A stretch of 64,000 nt of DNA from Bolinopsis microptera (GCF_026151205.1 NC_087083.1:9483460-9547459), one strand, 5' to 3'. Counted from the first letter of the stretch, positions 1-12,520 are shown. Notes: a model not told the origin generated them from the sequence alone. Numbers and translations: made by a program.

Positions 1-1062
1 CCTGTGTCCGTCCATCCTTTTATGCAAGCTATTAATAGAAAAGAAAGAAAGAAAATGATCCAGAAAAATATTTATGCTGTCTGTCTGTCAATGTCATGTA
101 TAACATTAATTCTAAGACAAATATGAGCGAGTAAACGGGTGGGTTTGTCCATTTTATAAGTTTTGGCTTTATTAATATTAAGCCCCGATCCCAGATTGCA
201 ACATTAATTGCGGCCGTGTTACGAAAATATTCGCCGCGCTAACAAAATATTCGCCATGTTATGATTTATTTGCAATGCTACGCGCGATGATGCAAATATT
301 TCATCTTTTCATAAAGCTATAAAGCTATAAAAGTATTAAGCTGTATTTTCGGTTGTGACTGATATTTTTTCTTTTTTTCTGATGCGATAAAAACTGACTA
401 TCAAAGAATACTACTAATTTTATCCTTGTTACCACGGGCTTTCTAGTCAATATAATAATTCGAAAATTATTCTGTCTGTCTGTACGACCGCCCACGTGCA
501 AATTAGGTAAAAAGCAAAAGGTTGCATAATAACCATGGTAACGGTGTTAAAACTCGCACGTGCACGTCCAAAGATTTTATGTCGCTCGCTTTTCCCATTC
601 ATTCATGGCTTACATGATAATTGTAATAATGAATAAGTTTTGGTTTATGGCATCAATCACACTCGTAAAAATCTCTTGGATTACTTTCAGTTTCGGGCCG
701 ATACCCAGAACTTTAAAATAAAGGCGGTAGTTAGTGTCCAATAAAGCAATAAGCATCATTTTTAAAAACGGGATTCCAAAATTAATAATTTTAGATATAC
801 ACAAATTTTTAAATGTTGAATTATGTCCGAATATGCACGTATTTCTTGTGATAAACGTATTTGCAAAGTATGCAAGTACGCCCTGAGCAAGTTGCCAAAG
901 TACATAAACATAGCTTGTAATCACTTTTTTCATGGAACATTTTATGTTTCTAATCGAACAAACATGACTACCAAGATAAGTTTAATAACGTATGATTATT
1001 TCTAAGTGAAAACTGGCCCATGATTACTAAGGAATCACATATTACGTTAACGCTGCAACCCC
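1..1062. other. Non-coding flank, no gene seen
   Basis: AT-rich sequence with short open frames only. None has splice sites, a signal peptide or a recognisable domain. I see no gene and no clear transposon end here. Confidence 0.5.
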
Positions 1063-1064
1063 AT

Positions 1065-2214
1065 TTATTGACCCTGACCCTGACCCTGACCCTGACCCTG
1101 ACCCTGACCCTGACCCTGACCCTGACCCTGACCCTGACCCTGACCCTGACCCTGACCCTGACCCTGACCCTGACCCTGACCCTGACCCTGACCCTGACCC
1201 TGACCCTGACCCTGACCCTGACCCTGACCCTGACCCTGACCCTGACCCTGACCCTGACCCTGACCCTGACCCTGACCCTGACCCTGACCCTGACCCTGAC
1301 CCTGACCCTGACCCTGACCCTGACCCTGACCCTGACCCTGACCCTGACCCTGACCCTGACCCTGACCCTGACCCTGACCCTGACCCTGACCCTGACCCTG
1401 ACCCTGACCCTGACCCTGACCCTGACCCTGACCCTGACCCTGACCCTGACCCTGACCCTGACCCTGACCCTGACCCTGACCCTGACCCTGACCCTGACCC
1501 TGACCCTGACCCTGACCCTGACCCTGACCCTGACCCTGACCCTGACCCTGACCCTGACCCTGACCCTGACCCTGACCCTGACCCTGACCCTGACCCTGAC
1601 CCTGACCCTGACCCTGACCCTGACCCTGACCCTGACCCTGACCCTGACCCTGACCCTGACCCTGACCCTGACCCTGACCCTGACCCTGACCCTGACCCTG
1701 ACCCTGACCCTGACCCTGACCCTGACCCTGACCCTGACCCTGACCCTGACCCTGACCCTGACCCTGACCCTGACCCTGACCCTGACCCTGACCCTGACCC
1801 TGACCCTGACCCTGACCCTGACCCTGACCCTGACCCTGACCCTGACCCTGACCCTGACCCTGACCCTGACCCTGACCCTGACCCTGACCCTGACCCTGAC
1901 CCTGACCCTGACCCTGACCCTGACCCTGACCCTGACCCTGACCCTGACCCTGACCCTGACCCTGACCCTGACCCTGACCCTGACCCTGACCCTGACCCTG
2001 ACCCTGACCCTGACCCTGACCCTGACCCTGACCCTGACCCTGACCCTGACCCTGACCCTGACCCTGACCCTGACCCTGACCCTGACCCTGACCCTGACCC
2101 TGACCCTGACCCTGACCCTGACCCTGACCCTGACCCTGACCCTGACCCTGACCCTGACCCTGACCCTGACCCTGACCCTGACCCTGACCCTGACCCTGAC
2201 CCTGACCCTGACCT
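1065..2214. repeat. Pure hexamer array (TGACCC)n / (GGGTCA)n
   Basis: About 190 head-to-tail copies of TGACCC run with no interruption that I can see. On the other strand this is GGGTCA, a permutation of TCAGGG, the common variant of the animal telomere repeat TTAGGG. Runs of GGG every six bases can form G-quadruplexes. GGGTCA also matches the RGGTCA half-site of nuclear receptors. The open frame through it (Leu-Thr repeats) is an artefact of the six-base period, not a gene. Confidence 0.95.
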
Positions 2215-2216
2215 AG

Positions 2217-3240
2217 CTTTATTCTTATCTTCTTATGAAGTGTGTTACAATCTCAGTCACTAGCTTTCTGACTCCATTAAGTAGCTGGTTACGGAGGAGG
2301 GATCGGGGTAGGGTTCTAGCTCTATTCTTATGAAGTTATGAAGTGTGTTACAATCTCAGTATCTAGCCCTGACTCCATTAACTCATTAAGGAGCTGGTTA
2401 CAGTGGAGGTACCAGGGTAGGTTTCTAGCTCTATTCTTATGAAGTGTGTTACAATCTCAATATCTAGCCCTGACTTCATTAAGGAGCTGGTTACAGTGGA
2501 GGGACCGGGGAAGGTTTCTAGCTCTATTCTTATGAAGTGTGTTACAATCTCAGTATCTAGCCCTGACTTCATTAAGGAGCTGGTTACAGAGGAGGGACCG
2601 GGGTAGGGTTCTAGCTCTATTCTTATGAAGTGTGTTACAATCTCAGTATCTAGCCCTGACTCCATTAAGGAGCTGGTTACAGTGGAGGTACCAGGGTAGG
2701 TTTCTAGCTCTATTCTTATGAAGTGTGTTACAATCTCAGTATCTAGCCCTGACTTCATTAAGGAGCTGGTTACAGTGGAGGGACCGGGGAAGGTTTCTAG
2801 CTCTATTCTTATGAAGTGTGTTACAATCTCAGTATCTAGCCCTGACTCCATTAAGGAGCTGGTTACAGTGGAGGTACCAGGGTAGGTTTCTAGCTCTATT
2901 CTTATGAAGTGTGTTACAATCTCAATATCTAGCCCTGACTCCATTAAGGAGCTGGTTACAGAGGAGGGACCGGGGAAGGTTTCTAGCTCTATTCTTATAG
3001 TCTTATGAAGTGTGTTACAATCTCAGTATCTAGCCCTGACTCCATTAAGGAGCTGGTTACAGAGGAGGGACCGGGGAAGGTTTCTAGCTCTATTCTTATG
3101 AAGTGTGTTATAATCTCAGTATCTAGCCCTGACTCCATTAAGGAGCTGGTTACAGTGGAGGGACCGGGGAAGGTTTCTAGCTCTATTCTTATGAAGTGTG
3201 TTACAATCTCAGTATCTAGCCCTGACTCCATTAAGGAGCA
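2217..3240. repeat. 93-bp minisatellite, about 11 copies
   Basis: Tandem units of 93 bp follow the hexamer array directly. Each holds ATGAAGTGTGTTACAATCTC, a TAGCCCTGACT segment and a GGGACCGGGG-type segment. Copies differ by a few substitutions and small indels. Because 93 is a multiple of three, frames stay open on both strands as 31-residue repeats; no splice site or start context supports a gene. Confidence 0.9.
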
Positions 3241-5095
3241 GGGTTAGCACCTCGTCACTCTCTTCACCCTGGTATAAACCCCATCTACCTGAAACCTCAA
3301 CAATCATCCAATGAGAGCCGTTCTAACTTGCTTGTCATAATTTTACTGTTCTTCTCCATCATCGCACCTTCAAACAACCCACTTGACCTACAAATACGTC
3401 ACGTGGGCGATTCTAACAGGGCACGTGGGCGATTCAAACAAGTCACGTGGGATATGTATGCCAATGAAAACCGTTTACCAGGAACTGTCTACCAATCCTT
3501 GCCCCTTCATTTTAATCAGGACCCGCTCAGATATAGATCGCAACCACGTGGTTTCTTTTACAAGTCACGTGACCCGCAGATTTTGTTTAATTTAACTCTG
3601 ATATCGGAGGGGGAGGTGCGAGGTTTAGCACCCCAAAAACAGGGCTTGTTGATCCGGTCCCACAAAGTGCTGTTGAACGAGCACAACAGTGGTGCTGCGT
3701 ACAGTGCAATTAAACTGTGTCGCTGAAAACGGTATTTAGCCGGGCTGGTGGGACCTAACAAGTGTTATTGAGAGTCTGCAGGGAGGTAATGAGGTGGAGG
3801 TTGCAGTGCTCTTCACCAGGACACGCACTTGGAATTATGATCCCTGTATGTGAGGCAGAACTGCTCTCAAGCAGCCTAGCAAAGTAGCATTGCTCCTGAT
3901 CTATAAGAGTATAAGTATGAGATAATACTGATCATACTTTTTAGGTAGTTCCCTGTGATTGTAGGTCAGCTTTCTGACAACCAGGTCTACAGAGAAGGTG
4001 CTTTAGGTATTTCCCTGTGATTGTAGGTCAGCTTTCTAAAGTTGTAACAACCAGGCCTACATGGATTTTTCAGACATTGTGACAACAACCACAGCTTCTT
4101 TTCGGATAACATTCAGGGAAAGTTTGCGTTCCTCTCTACAATGGGCCACAGAATTTATGTTTGTCTGTTGATTCAGAGGATTCATAATGAATAACAAAAC
4201 GGTCTAACGATCATATTAGTATTTTTACCCTCATCTAGCCGACCTCACAACACCTACCTCTAACTTTAGTTAATTCAGGTCTCTTAATGCAAACTAATCT
4301 CCGGCTCTTGTTTTAATTCAAACTAAATGCCTGTCATGTTCCTCCTGGCTCACACAGCTGTTCAGCTCCTCCTTAAAACGGAGCTTACTCCGGCCAGTCT
4401 CCCTCTATCATCAAGTTACGATAAACTCTTATTTTGTAAACTATTTCACTTTACTCGTAGTTCTGGAGGTGATAGAATGCCCCATGAGGCACTCCTACCA
4501 CGGTTAATCTCAAATTAAATTTACTGCCGGCCGGTTACCATCATTGGCTTCAGACTAAAAACATTTTGTTGGCATTTAAAAAAGAGTTTGATTATGCAAT
4601 TATGCTGAGGAGTGGAGGAGGAGCGCGTCTTCATGACAACCAATCAGCGCGCGTATCTAAAACCAAGCACCAATCAGAGAGCGGTATTCCGCCCACGTGT
4701 CTTACGTCGACAGTTGCAGAGACTGCGCTGACGCAGGCATCCTATGAGGTGAGGTCCATGCTCTCCACATTATTTTCTCATTTACAACAACCTGAAAACT
4801 CGAACCATTATCAAATTAAAGTAATAAAATGATCACACCGTACCCGGTGAGGTCAAATAACCTTAATTTTAATTCTAATCTAGATGAACAGCTCGAGACA
4901 GAGACTGAAGATGAGATAGTTACGCGTCTATAGCCAGGGTCTTGATGTGTGTTACAGATATTTTAAAGTTTTAACTATACAGACTTATACTGCACTCGCA
5001 AAGAGAAAGAGAGAGAGGGAGTGAGCCAGTGAAAAAACATTTCTCAGATTTTCAAAGTTTGCGATCCAATTTCGTTAGAAAACCTGAAAATATGA
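3241..5095. other. Intergenic region with E-box motifs
   Basis: No convincing gene. The longest open frames begin at TTG and lack domains. Several CACGTG E-boxes occur between 3400 and 3570, two of them as CACGTGGGCGATT repeats about 21 bp apart and one as GTCACGTGAC. A duplicated segment (ttccctgtgattgtaggtca) lies at about 3949 and 4008. Confidence 0.4.
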
Positions 5096-5103
5096 GCCAA
5101 AAC

Positions 5104-5407
5104 CAGTGGCGTAACGATGGGCCCCGCTGTGCAGGGGGGGGGGGGGGGGGGGGGCATCTCACTCTTAGGGGGACATAAAATCGTCGTTTGAATGTGGGAC
5201 AATTTTGAAAAACTTAACTGAGGTACTAGCAAACACACTTTTTAAGAGATTTTACCAGCGTATCCTCTAAAATCACCTTATAATTTGTTCAATTTTAGGG
5301 AGGGGCGCCAAAAGGTGAGGGGGCCAACTTAACAGGGGGCGCATTTTCGGCGGGGGGGGGGGGGGGGGCGGGGGGGGGGGGCGCCAACAGGCAACATTGC
5401 GCCACTG
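5104..5407. mobile_element. hAT-like MITE with 8-bp target duplication
   Basis: The element starts CAGTGGCGTAA and ends TGCGCCACTG, imperfect terminal inverted repeats of the CAGTGGCG type seen in hAT-superfamily elements. It is flanked on both sides by the direct repeat GCCAAAAC (5096-5103 and 5408-5415), the 8-bp duplication expected of hAT. It has no coding capacity and contains two long poly-G tracts (about 5137-5154 and 5354-5381), so it is non-autonomous. Confidence 0.88.
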
Positions 5408-5809
5408 GCCAAAACACTGGTCAGATGCTAGTGGTCAACTAAAGTAACTTTGATATGCAGAGGTCACTTAATTAGGCAGGTGTATTATTTTCAAAATTTT
5501 AACCACCACTAATTTGGTTTACACCGCGTTGATTAAAAATTCTAAATCGGTTTCATGAAAGCAAAATGTATGAGTATCGTTGTCACCTGCACCATTAACA
5601 TTTTGTTTTTAGTGTTAATTAACTTGAACAACCGAAGTCAGTGTTCGCTATCACATCGCCTAAGACCAGGAAAGTGCTAATTATATGTTTATATGGTGAA
5701 TTGATCGACTTCTCTACAAACTCTATAGTTCCACTTCATAGTATAAGTTCATTATTATTACCCAAGAATCCTGATACATATTACATAGTATTTATGAAAG
5801 CGATTTGCC

Positions 5810-5910
5810 TTATCGGTTTTTACTTGAACGGACATTAATTGGACGCTGGAGGCCTAAGCGTTCATTTTAAATTTAATGCAATGTCCGTTCAAATAAAGTT
5901 CGACAAGGTA
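5810..5910. mobile_element. Small MITE, TATCGG...CGACA family
   Basis: A short imperfect inverted repeat: left side CTTATCGG then GAACGGACATTAATTGGACG, right side AATGTCCGTTCAAATAA then TTCGACAAGG. Related copies lie at 10732, 18333 and 23204. No coding capacity. Confidence 0.55.
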
Positions 5911-6484
5911 GTTGAATTGAATACATGAAATAAATGGCTTTGAGCGTTCATTTTAATATTGTCCGTTCAAAATTATGTCCGTTCACGCAATGTTTGGTTT
6001 GATATGGTAGTTTTAAAGTTTTAAGTGTTCCACAACTGAGGCTGGTGTTTTATATGTCTGTAAATCTGGAGTCTGGACTGCACTGCATATCTCTGGTACA
6101 TTTATAAATCCCGTCTTTTTTTCGTTTTAGAGGAGTAAGGAGTTTAATTATATTAACTCCCAATATCGGGACAGTACCATATCTATTTCTAAGATACAAT
6201 AACTTAATACTTTAATAATGAATACCTACCATTATACTCAGTTTCTCTCGTATTACCTCGACAGATTTGGCACTCAACGACAGATTTGGCACTCAAAAAT
6301 TCCATTTTTGTTTCGTTTGAGCACATTTTACTGAATCTAAAGTCCACTTATATTATTGACACCTTAAATTGAAAGAATGGTAATAGCTTACTGTGAGAGA
6401 GAGGGGAGAGATGGGAGAAATGAGTTTATATTCTCACGTTCTCTGCGTGGATTCCGTCTGGATCATTGTCACGTGACCTTAAAA

Positions 6485-6605
6485 ACACACCACGTGGGCT
6501 GACTGGGTGAGAACTTAAACACAGAAAACAGATCACGTGGGCGGTTTACAGATCACGTGGGCGGCTTACAGACCACGTGGGCGGCTTACAGACCACGTGG
6601 GCGGT
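6485..6605. promoter_or_regulatory. Tandem CACGTGGGCGG E-box cluster
   Basis: Four near-identical units of about 19-20 bp each hold CACGTGGGCGG followed by a TTACAGA spacer, with a fifth CACGTGGGC upstream at about 6491. CACGTG is the core site of bHLH factors such as USF, MYC/MAX and MITF/TFE. Regular spacing would put sites on nearly the same helix face about every two turns. Whether it regulates a gene is inference; no nearby start is proven. Confidence 0.5.
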
Positions 6606-8605
6606 GGCTCGGTTATAATAGCGTATATCCCCAATGGGTGAGATGGACCTTGGAGCGGAGTAGGGTTATATTTAGAATCAAACCAATGTGCTAAAACGAA
6701 ACAAAACCAGGAGGGTAAGGTTTAATAACGATATTCTGTAGTCACGTGACATAAACCAAGTGAGTTGCTATGGTAATAGCGTATATCCTCACCATGTGCA
6801 TTCTGTCTGGGTCACTGGGTGAGATTTGGCCGACTTCGGGAGCTTGGGGTACGGTTATATTTAGAATCCCTGTTAAATATCACAACAGAATATCGGAGTG
6901 GATCTCAGATGACAGATCTCAGAGCGGTCAGCGGAGTATATAGGCTTATAGGCTTATAGAGTTATATTTCGAATTAATATTGATCAGACTCGATCTGCAA
7001 GTGCAGTTAGATCCAGCCCTATACAATTCTTTGGTTATTCTTTAAAAGGTATTTTAGGTGTGTTAAAATAATAGGGAAACATCGTGGTTTTAGTCAACAT
7101 TTTCAATACCACCTTATACTAAATGATCGGATATAACATTTAAGGAAATCGACATTTGGCATTTGACCGTATACTGGTAAGACATTTTACTCGATTTTAG
7201 AATTCGACAATTACTATGTGCCACCATTATTATAGGTCAAATGTGGTATTATATAATTTTCTAACGGATATTGTATGTCACCGGCTGTAATGAATTGGAG
7301 CGCATTCCATTTTCAAGTCCCCACAAATCGATACCTAATTTAAACTCATGTCTCGCATTGACGTAGAAAATCGGGATTTTCATTAAATTCTTCAACTTTC
7401 TCATTTAGCCTTTAAGTTTGACTGACAGCTTCATCAAGGCGTTTGATCGAAAATGACTTCACGGTCATTACATCTTTTCTAACAAAGTATAATTATGATG
7501 GTTTGGACGAACATGCATCGGAAAATTGTTAAAAGTGATTCACCGTGAATGTTTTTTGAGATCAATTTTATTTTGCTTTGAGGCAAAGTCAGGGATTATC
7601 AGTGTATACAATTTGTTAAGTTTAACGATTATAAAACTCCTTATAAAAATATGGTCATGTAATTGTTAAGACTTTAAGAGGGAAACGGTATATATAATAA
7701 ACGTAATCTTTGATCCTTGGTCGGACCTTATATTGAAGTACAATAAACATTTAATATATATTCCACTCCACATTTAATTTTGAGTATTTGTCAATATTTT
7801 GATCTTGGTCAATAATTGTGCCTTACTATATATATATAACGAAATGGACTGCATCAGAAGTGCACGAAACTAAATTTTACTAAGCACATATTCCATCCAT
7901 TCCAAGAGAATATGGTCTTGACGTCATATATATTATAAATTGTAAGGGTGAACAATTGCAGGACAACCGGACTTAACATTAGAGCTGCTCTTAGATTGGG
8001 TGTTGGGTGGCAGATAGTGCACGTGTGCGAGGCTCAGATTGTAAAAAGGCTTATGAAATTGACTACACAATTATATCCATCTGAACTATAGCTCATGACG
8101 GGTCCTTCACGTGAAAGTTTACTAAGCATTTGTACCGTCCTATAATTTCAAGAGGAAGTTTTGATCATGTCATTGATTAGACGAAAGCGTTTTAATTATA
8201 ACTAATTTACACAACACTGTAAAAAGACTCATGGAATTGACTACAATATATCTGACTACTCATTCCTCCCCAGCTCCTCCCCCTCCACCACCAATAACCG
8301 ACTTCTTTGTACCCCAACCGAGACCCACTGTCAGGGAATTTCCGGTGAATCGTGCGTCAATAACTCAATAACAAGTCATAGACCAGTTGCATGCTCTTCA
8401 TGACTAGACCAGCAAAGTAATGTGCAGTGGCAACCCGTTACCGCTAGGTGTCAGCACGTGACGATTATTTCAAAAACCCAGCCTCTATGCCATGTCGGCA
8501 GCAGCTCGTCATTCGCCTCCTCTCCCCTCCTCTCTGTAGCCCTCTCTCCTCGCTTATATGCTCCTTACTTGGGATCCGGGACTAATCTTTAATTTCAGAA
8601 GCTGT

Positions 8606-8675
8606 ATGGTGGGGGAGAGAGCTGTAATGGCGACAGTGCTGTTGATTATTACTTCGTCTACTAATTGGAAATCAA
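8606..8675 (+). CDS. Possible first coding exon (weak)
   Basis: An ATG opens a short frame with a basic-then-hydrophobic start (AVMATVLLIITSS) that could be a signal peptide. It ends at a good 5' splice site, GTAAGTAAAG. The upstream 150 bp is pyrimidine-rich and GC-richer than its surroundings, as a promoter might be. No downstream exon was found, so this may be chance. Confidence 0.2.
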
Positions 8676-9896
8676 TGTAAGTAAAGAGCCGATTAAGGCA
8701 GACAGGGGGTTTATGTAACAAGGTTGCAGGCTAGCGTGTCCTGTATCTGGAGCCGCGCGCACGTGCACTAGCTGCTACCCAATCATTGCTCTCAGTCCTG
8801 AAATAAAGCGCTTTAATTGGCCCATTGGCCAATGAGCTGCCTCAATAAGTGCGCTTCTTTTGTTCTCGTAATCTCTACTCACACATGCATATTTGTATCA
8901 AACCAGTCCCGGTGCGCTGCATATAGCCCCTGATTGGGTCCCGACGCACCCACGTGTCCTCAGATCTAACCAACGTGTCCTCAGATCTAGCCCCCTATTG
9001 GTAGGTGTTCCTGCAGGCAGGTGGTAGGACAAAGCAAGCGAAATTCACGAGCCCTGGAAAAACACCTCTTTTCAGGGTACCACATGAGCAGAGCTATACT
9101 AATGGTTTCACGTGCACCCTGACAGTGTACATTTCTTAACCTGATTGGGCAGAGCAACTACATTTCCATTTTCTAGCTACCTATTTACCGCTATTAACAG
9201 CTCTTTAGATGGAATGTTTAATTAGATAACAAGTTATTTTAAAAACGTGGTCTGAGAGCGTGGTCGACTCAGTGTAATGGTACTCGCCCCTGAAAAGACT
9301 ACATACGTCTTTCTACCAGCCGTTAATGATGATGGTCAATTATCTGAAATATATTGCTACATGCCGGTTTGTTTGATTCATCTGATAATTGCGGGGGTTG
9401 AGAGCGTCAAAGAAAATAAGCCTGCTTGAAACGCAGGTGACAATTATTTTTGTGAGCCTTGCATAACAAAAGGCAAATCAAAAATTATTACAGATATAGA
9501 CTCGTGGTCGAGGCCGAGTTCTTTGTCACTAATTTATCGCAAAATTTGTTGGGCACGTTTCTTTTATCCTCGAAGAGGATGGTGAGGACCCGAAATTACG
9601 GTTCACTAAACAAGTAAACAGTGGAGGATTGGTTTTGAATGGCGGGGTAAAATTGCAGTGATAATGTGGATCCTGTCTGTTAAATAGGGGGATTGTAAAG
9701 TGTTTTAGATTAGTGAGTAGTCAGCGAGCTTTTCAGGAGGTGACAATGGCTTGTATCATTTAGGGGTGCAAGTTATTGGGAGAGCGAGGAGATCGGAGAC
9801 GTAGATTTTAATATACTTATAGCTTTATCTATTCGAACTAGGAGAAAATTAGGAAATGTTGCCCCTCGAGGAGTCAGGAGACCAAGCTCATTTGCA

Positions 9897-10023
9897 CAGG
9901 GGACAGGGGACAGGGGACAGGGGACAGGGGACAGGGGACAGGGGACAGGGGACAGGGGACAGGGGACAGGGGACAGGGGACAGGGGACAGGGGACAGGGG
10001 ACAGGGGACAGGGGACAGGGGAC
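9897..10023. repeat. Heptamer array (GGGGACA)n
   Basis: About 18 perfect copies of ACAGGGG. Four-G runs separated by three bases make this strand a strong candidate G-quadruplex former. The repeat adds seven bases per unit, so no frame is preserved in codon terms. Confidence 0.93.
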
Positions 10024-10731
10024 TATTTGATAAACTCTAGATAAGTAGATAGTCAGTAAAAATGTGCATAATTATTTTTGAAATTACAGCAGCTATAAAG
10101 CTATAATGACGACTCAGGCTTCTGGAATCTCGATTTTTAAATCTATAAACCTATAATGTACCCCATGCATAGATTGTAAAATGCTTGTTATATCTTTAAC
10201 TAAACTTATTGAAGAAATATAACTTAGTAAACATAATCTTATAATCAAGTATAACTGACAAGCCAAACAGACGAGTACGACATATAAAATTTTTCGCAAA
10301 GAATGGGAAAAATCATGATCCCGCACATGCGGCGATTTCCTTTTGTCCATGTCACATCATGGAATCAATCGGTGAATAATGAACATATAATCGGCAACCG
10401 AAATAAAATAAATAATTATAATATGTAGCACGTGCTATGAAACTCTGTTATGGTTACTGTCAACGGCAATTCAGTAGTGTGGCATAACACGGTTAACGCA
10501 CGGTTAAGGCACAGTTAAGGCACGGTTAAATGAATCGGCAGATCATTTAACTCTAATCATTTAAGCATTTACAATATAACTGTCGGTGAATTAATTTGTC
10601 AGTACTTTGTCACTTTCTCTCGTATCCTAGATACTGGGAGTGGAAAATGGAACACTTCTGCAATCACATTTTAACACTATACTATGTACTCTGAATGTAT
10701 AAAAACATGGTTCCAATACTGCTTTGCCTCT
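10024..10731. other. Non-coding stretch
   Basis: AT-rich DNA with a short direct repeat (CGGTTAAGGCA-like, about 10490-10528). No gene seen. Confidence 0.4.
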
Positions 10732-10859
10732 ACCTTATCGGACACAATTGGTCACGGACAAGTTTTTCACGGACCGGACATTATTTTCACGGACACAATT
10801 ATTCACGCTAAGGTCTTCATCGTGAAAGTAATGTCCGTGACAATTATGTCCGATAAGGT
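10732..10859. mobile_element. MITE with CCTTATCGGACA inverted ends
   Basis: The ends ACCTTATCGGACACAATT and AATTATGTCCGATAAGGT are near-perfect inverted repeats, and the TCACGGACA motif is repeated inside in both directions. At about 128 bp it has no coding capacity. It is the cleanest member of a small family that also occurs at 5810, 18333 and 23204. Confidence 0.75.
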
Positions 10860-10962
10860 TTATTATATTTGTTAGCGTGTCACTAGTGTACACTTTTCAG
10901 TGTTATTGATTTGACATATTCAAATGAAGGCAGTCCCTATCCTTGGCGTATGGAATTTGTTT

Positions 10963-11733
10963 ACGCTTCAACTGCTGTGATAATTATACTCCCTACTTGT
11001 TCATCTGCTGTGATAATTATATTCCCTACATGTTCAACTGCTGTGATAATTATATTCCCTTCTTGTTAAACTGCTGTGATAATTATATTCCCTACTTGTT
11101 CAACTGCTGTGATAATTATACTCCCTACTTGTTCAACTTCTGTGATAATTATATTCCCTACTTGTTCAACTGCTGTGATAATTATATTCCCTACTTGTTC
11201 AACTTCTGTGATAATTATATTCCCTACTTCCCTTCTTGTTCAACTGCTGTGATAATTATATTCCCTACTTGTTCAACTTCTGTGATAATTATATTCCCTA
11301 CTTCCCTACTTTTTCAACTGCTGTGATAATTATATCCCCTACTTATTCAACTTCTGTGATAATCATATTCCCTGCTTATTCAACTGCTGTGATAATTATA
11401 TTCCCTACTTCTCTACTTGTTCAACTGCTGTGATTATTGTATTCCCTACTTGTTCAACTGCTGTGATAATTATATTCCCTACTTGTTCAACTGCTGTGAT
11501 TATTGCATTCCCTACTTGTTCAACTGCCGTGATAATTATATTCCCTACTTGTTTAACTGCTGTGATAATTATATTCCCTACTTGTTCATTGTTCAACTGC
11601 TGTGATAATTATATTCCCTACTTCTCTACTTGTTCAACTGCTGTGATTATTGTATTCCCTACTCGTTCAACTGCTGTGATTATTGTATTCCCTACTTGTT
11701 CAACTGCTGTGATAATTATATTCCCTACTTGAT
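10963..11733. repeat. 33-bp minisatellite, about 23 copies
   Basis: Units read TGCTGTGATAATTATATTCC plus CTACTTGTTCAAC. Variants include TTCTGTG for TGCTGTG and TTATTGTATT for the AT-rich part, plus occasional inserted CTACTTCC/CTACTTCTC segments. Open frames through it are by-products of the 33-bp (multiple of three) period. Confidence 0.93.
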
Positions 11734-11857
11734 ACAGGATTATATTCTTGTATATGACTGACTGATGTTATTTCATGACTTTGATTCAACTGATATCTTG
11801 TTTTTACATATCATAACACTTGGCATTCAAAGCTTGTAAGTTGTATTATCTTCACTC

Positions 11858-11901
11858 TATCAGTTCAATTTATATTAATTGATATAAATTGAACTGATAG
11901 T
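11858..11901. repeat. Perfect hairpin, 20-bp arms
   Basis: CTATCAGTTCAATTTATAT is followed within a few bases by its exact reverse complement ending in GAACTGATAG. It could be a cruciform or the remains of two transposon ends meeting. Confidence 0.75.
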
Positions 11902-12207
11902 GATAGTGAAAGATCGAAAGGAATAAGTAATCGGGTTTGGATATATGAGGTGGCCCGACGGTCTTGCGGTGATGACAAAAGTCTGCTCCTTCGCAATATA
12001 GACCACTCCCCTATAATTATGAATATATGTGGGGTCTGTTGTGCTGCGCGCGACACCAAGCATGTGTAAATTAATTGCACGCATAGCAACCAGTTTCCTC
12101 CCTCGCAAAGTTATTTTACACGATTTTCTGAATTGATCATTTATTAGTTTATTGTTGGCGCGCGACGCTAGCTATAAGTATAACATTGGCCAAATAAATC
12201 GCTAATT

Positions 12208-12520
12208 TTTCGAGCGTCCTAAATCACTTTACAGTCGATCTTCGAGATTGTTCTAAAAAGGCCCCGACAGTTGAAATCAACTTCAATCCATATATTTTCG
12301 GACGTTGATTCCGAAATCTGAATCATCCCCATGACATAGGCTTAAATTATGCTCCCCTGACGAGATATTGGCGAAAAAATGTCTCGATCACGTGATATGA
12401 CCGACCGTATAAGGAAGTACAGTTAGTCTAATTTCTCGTTAGGTTTCTTTAGGGTTTCAGCATATGCCTTTGTTAAAGAGTGATGGAGTGATTAATCATC
12501 ATCCCTAATTTTTCCCATGC
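12208..12520. repeat. Dispersed repeat, copy 1 (partner at 30752)
   Basis: Shares long stretches with 30752-31130, including CTAAATCACTTTACA, GTATTTTCGGACGTT-type sequence and TCTCGATCACGTGATATGAC. The copies are diverged by substitutions and indels, which indicates an older interspersed element. No coding capacity or clear ends. Confidence 0.75.

Larger units (their letters stand above)
5911..9896. other. Long non-coding stretch with regulatory-looking motifs
   Basis: No supported gene over about 4 kb. It contains the E-box array listed separately, GTCACGTGAC sites near 6470 and 6742, and a somewhat GC-richer part around 8450-9050 with ACGTG motifs and CCAAT-like boxes that could be a promoter. 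Confidence 0.4.

Noticed and set aside
1065-2214. True chromosome end
   Set aside because: Unique sequence continues on both sides and the unit is the variant TCAGGG, not TTAGGG, so the array is interstitial.
1020-2216. 398-codon Leu-Thr repeat open frame
   Set aside because: It is the translation of the hexamer array; no start context, splice site or domain.
3328-3726. 132-codon open frame with a hydrophobic start
   Set aside because: It begins at TTG; the nearby ATG frame stops after nine codons. No domain, and the sequence overlaps E-box repeats.
10943-11732. Cys/Asn-Tyr-rich repeat frames
   Set aside because: By-products of the 33-bp minisatellite; the frames switch with indels between units.
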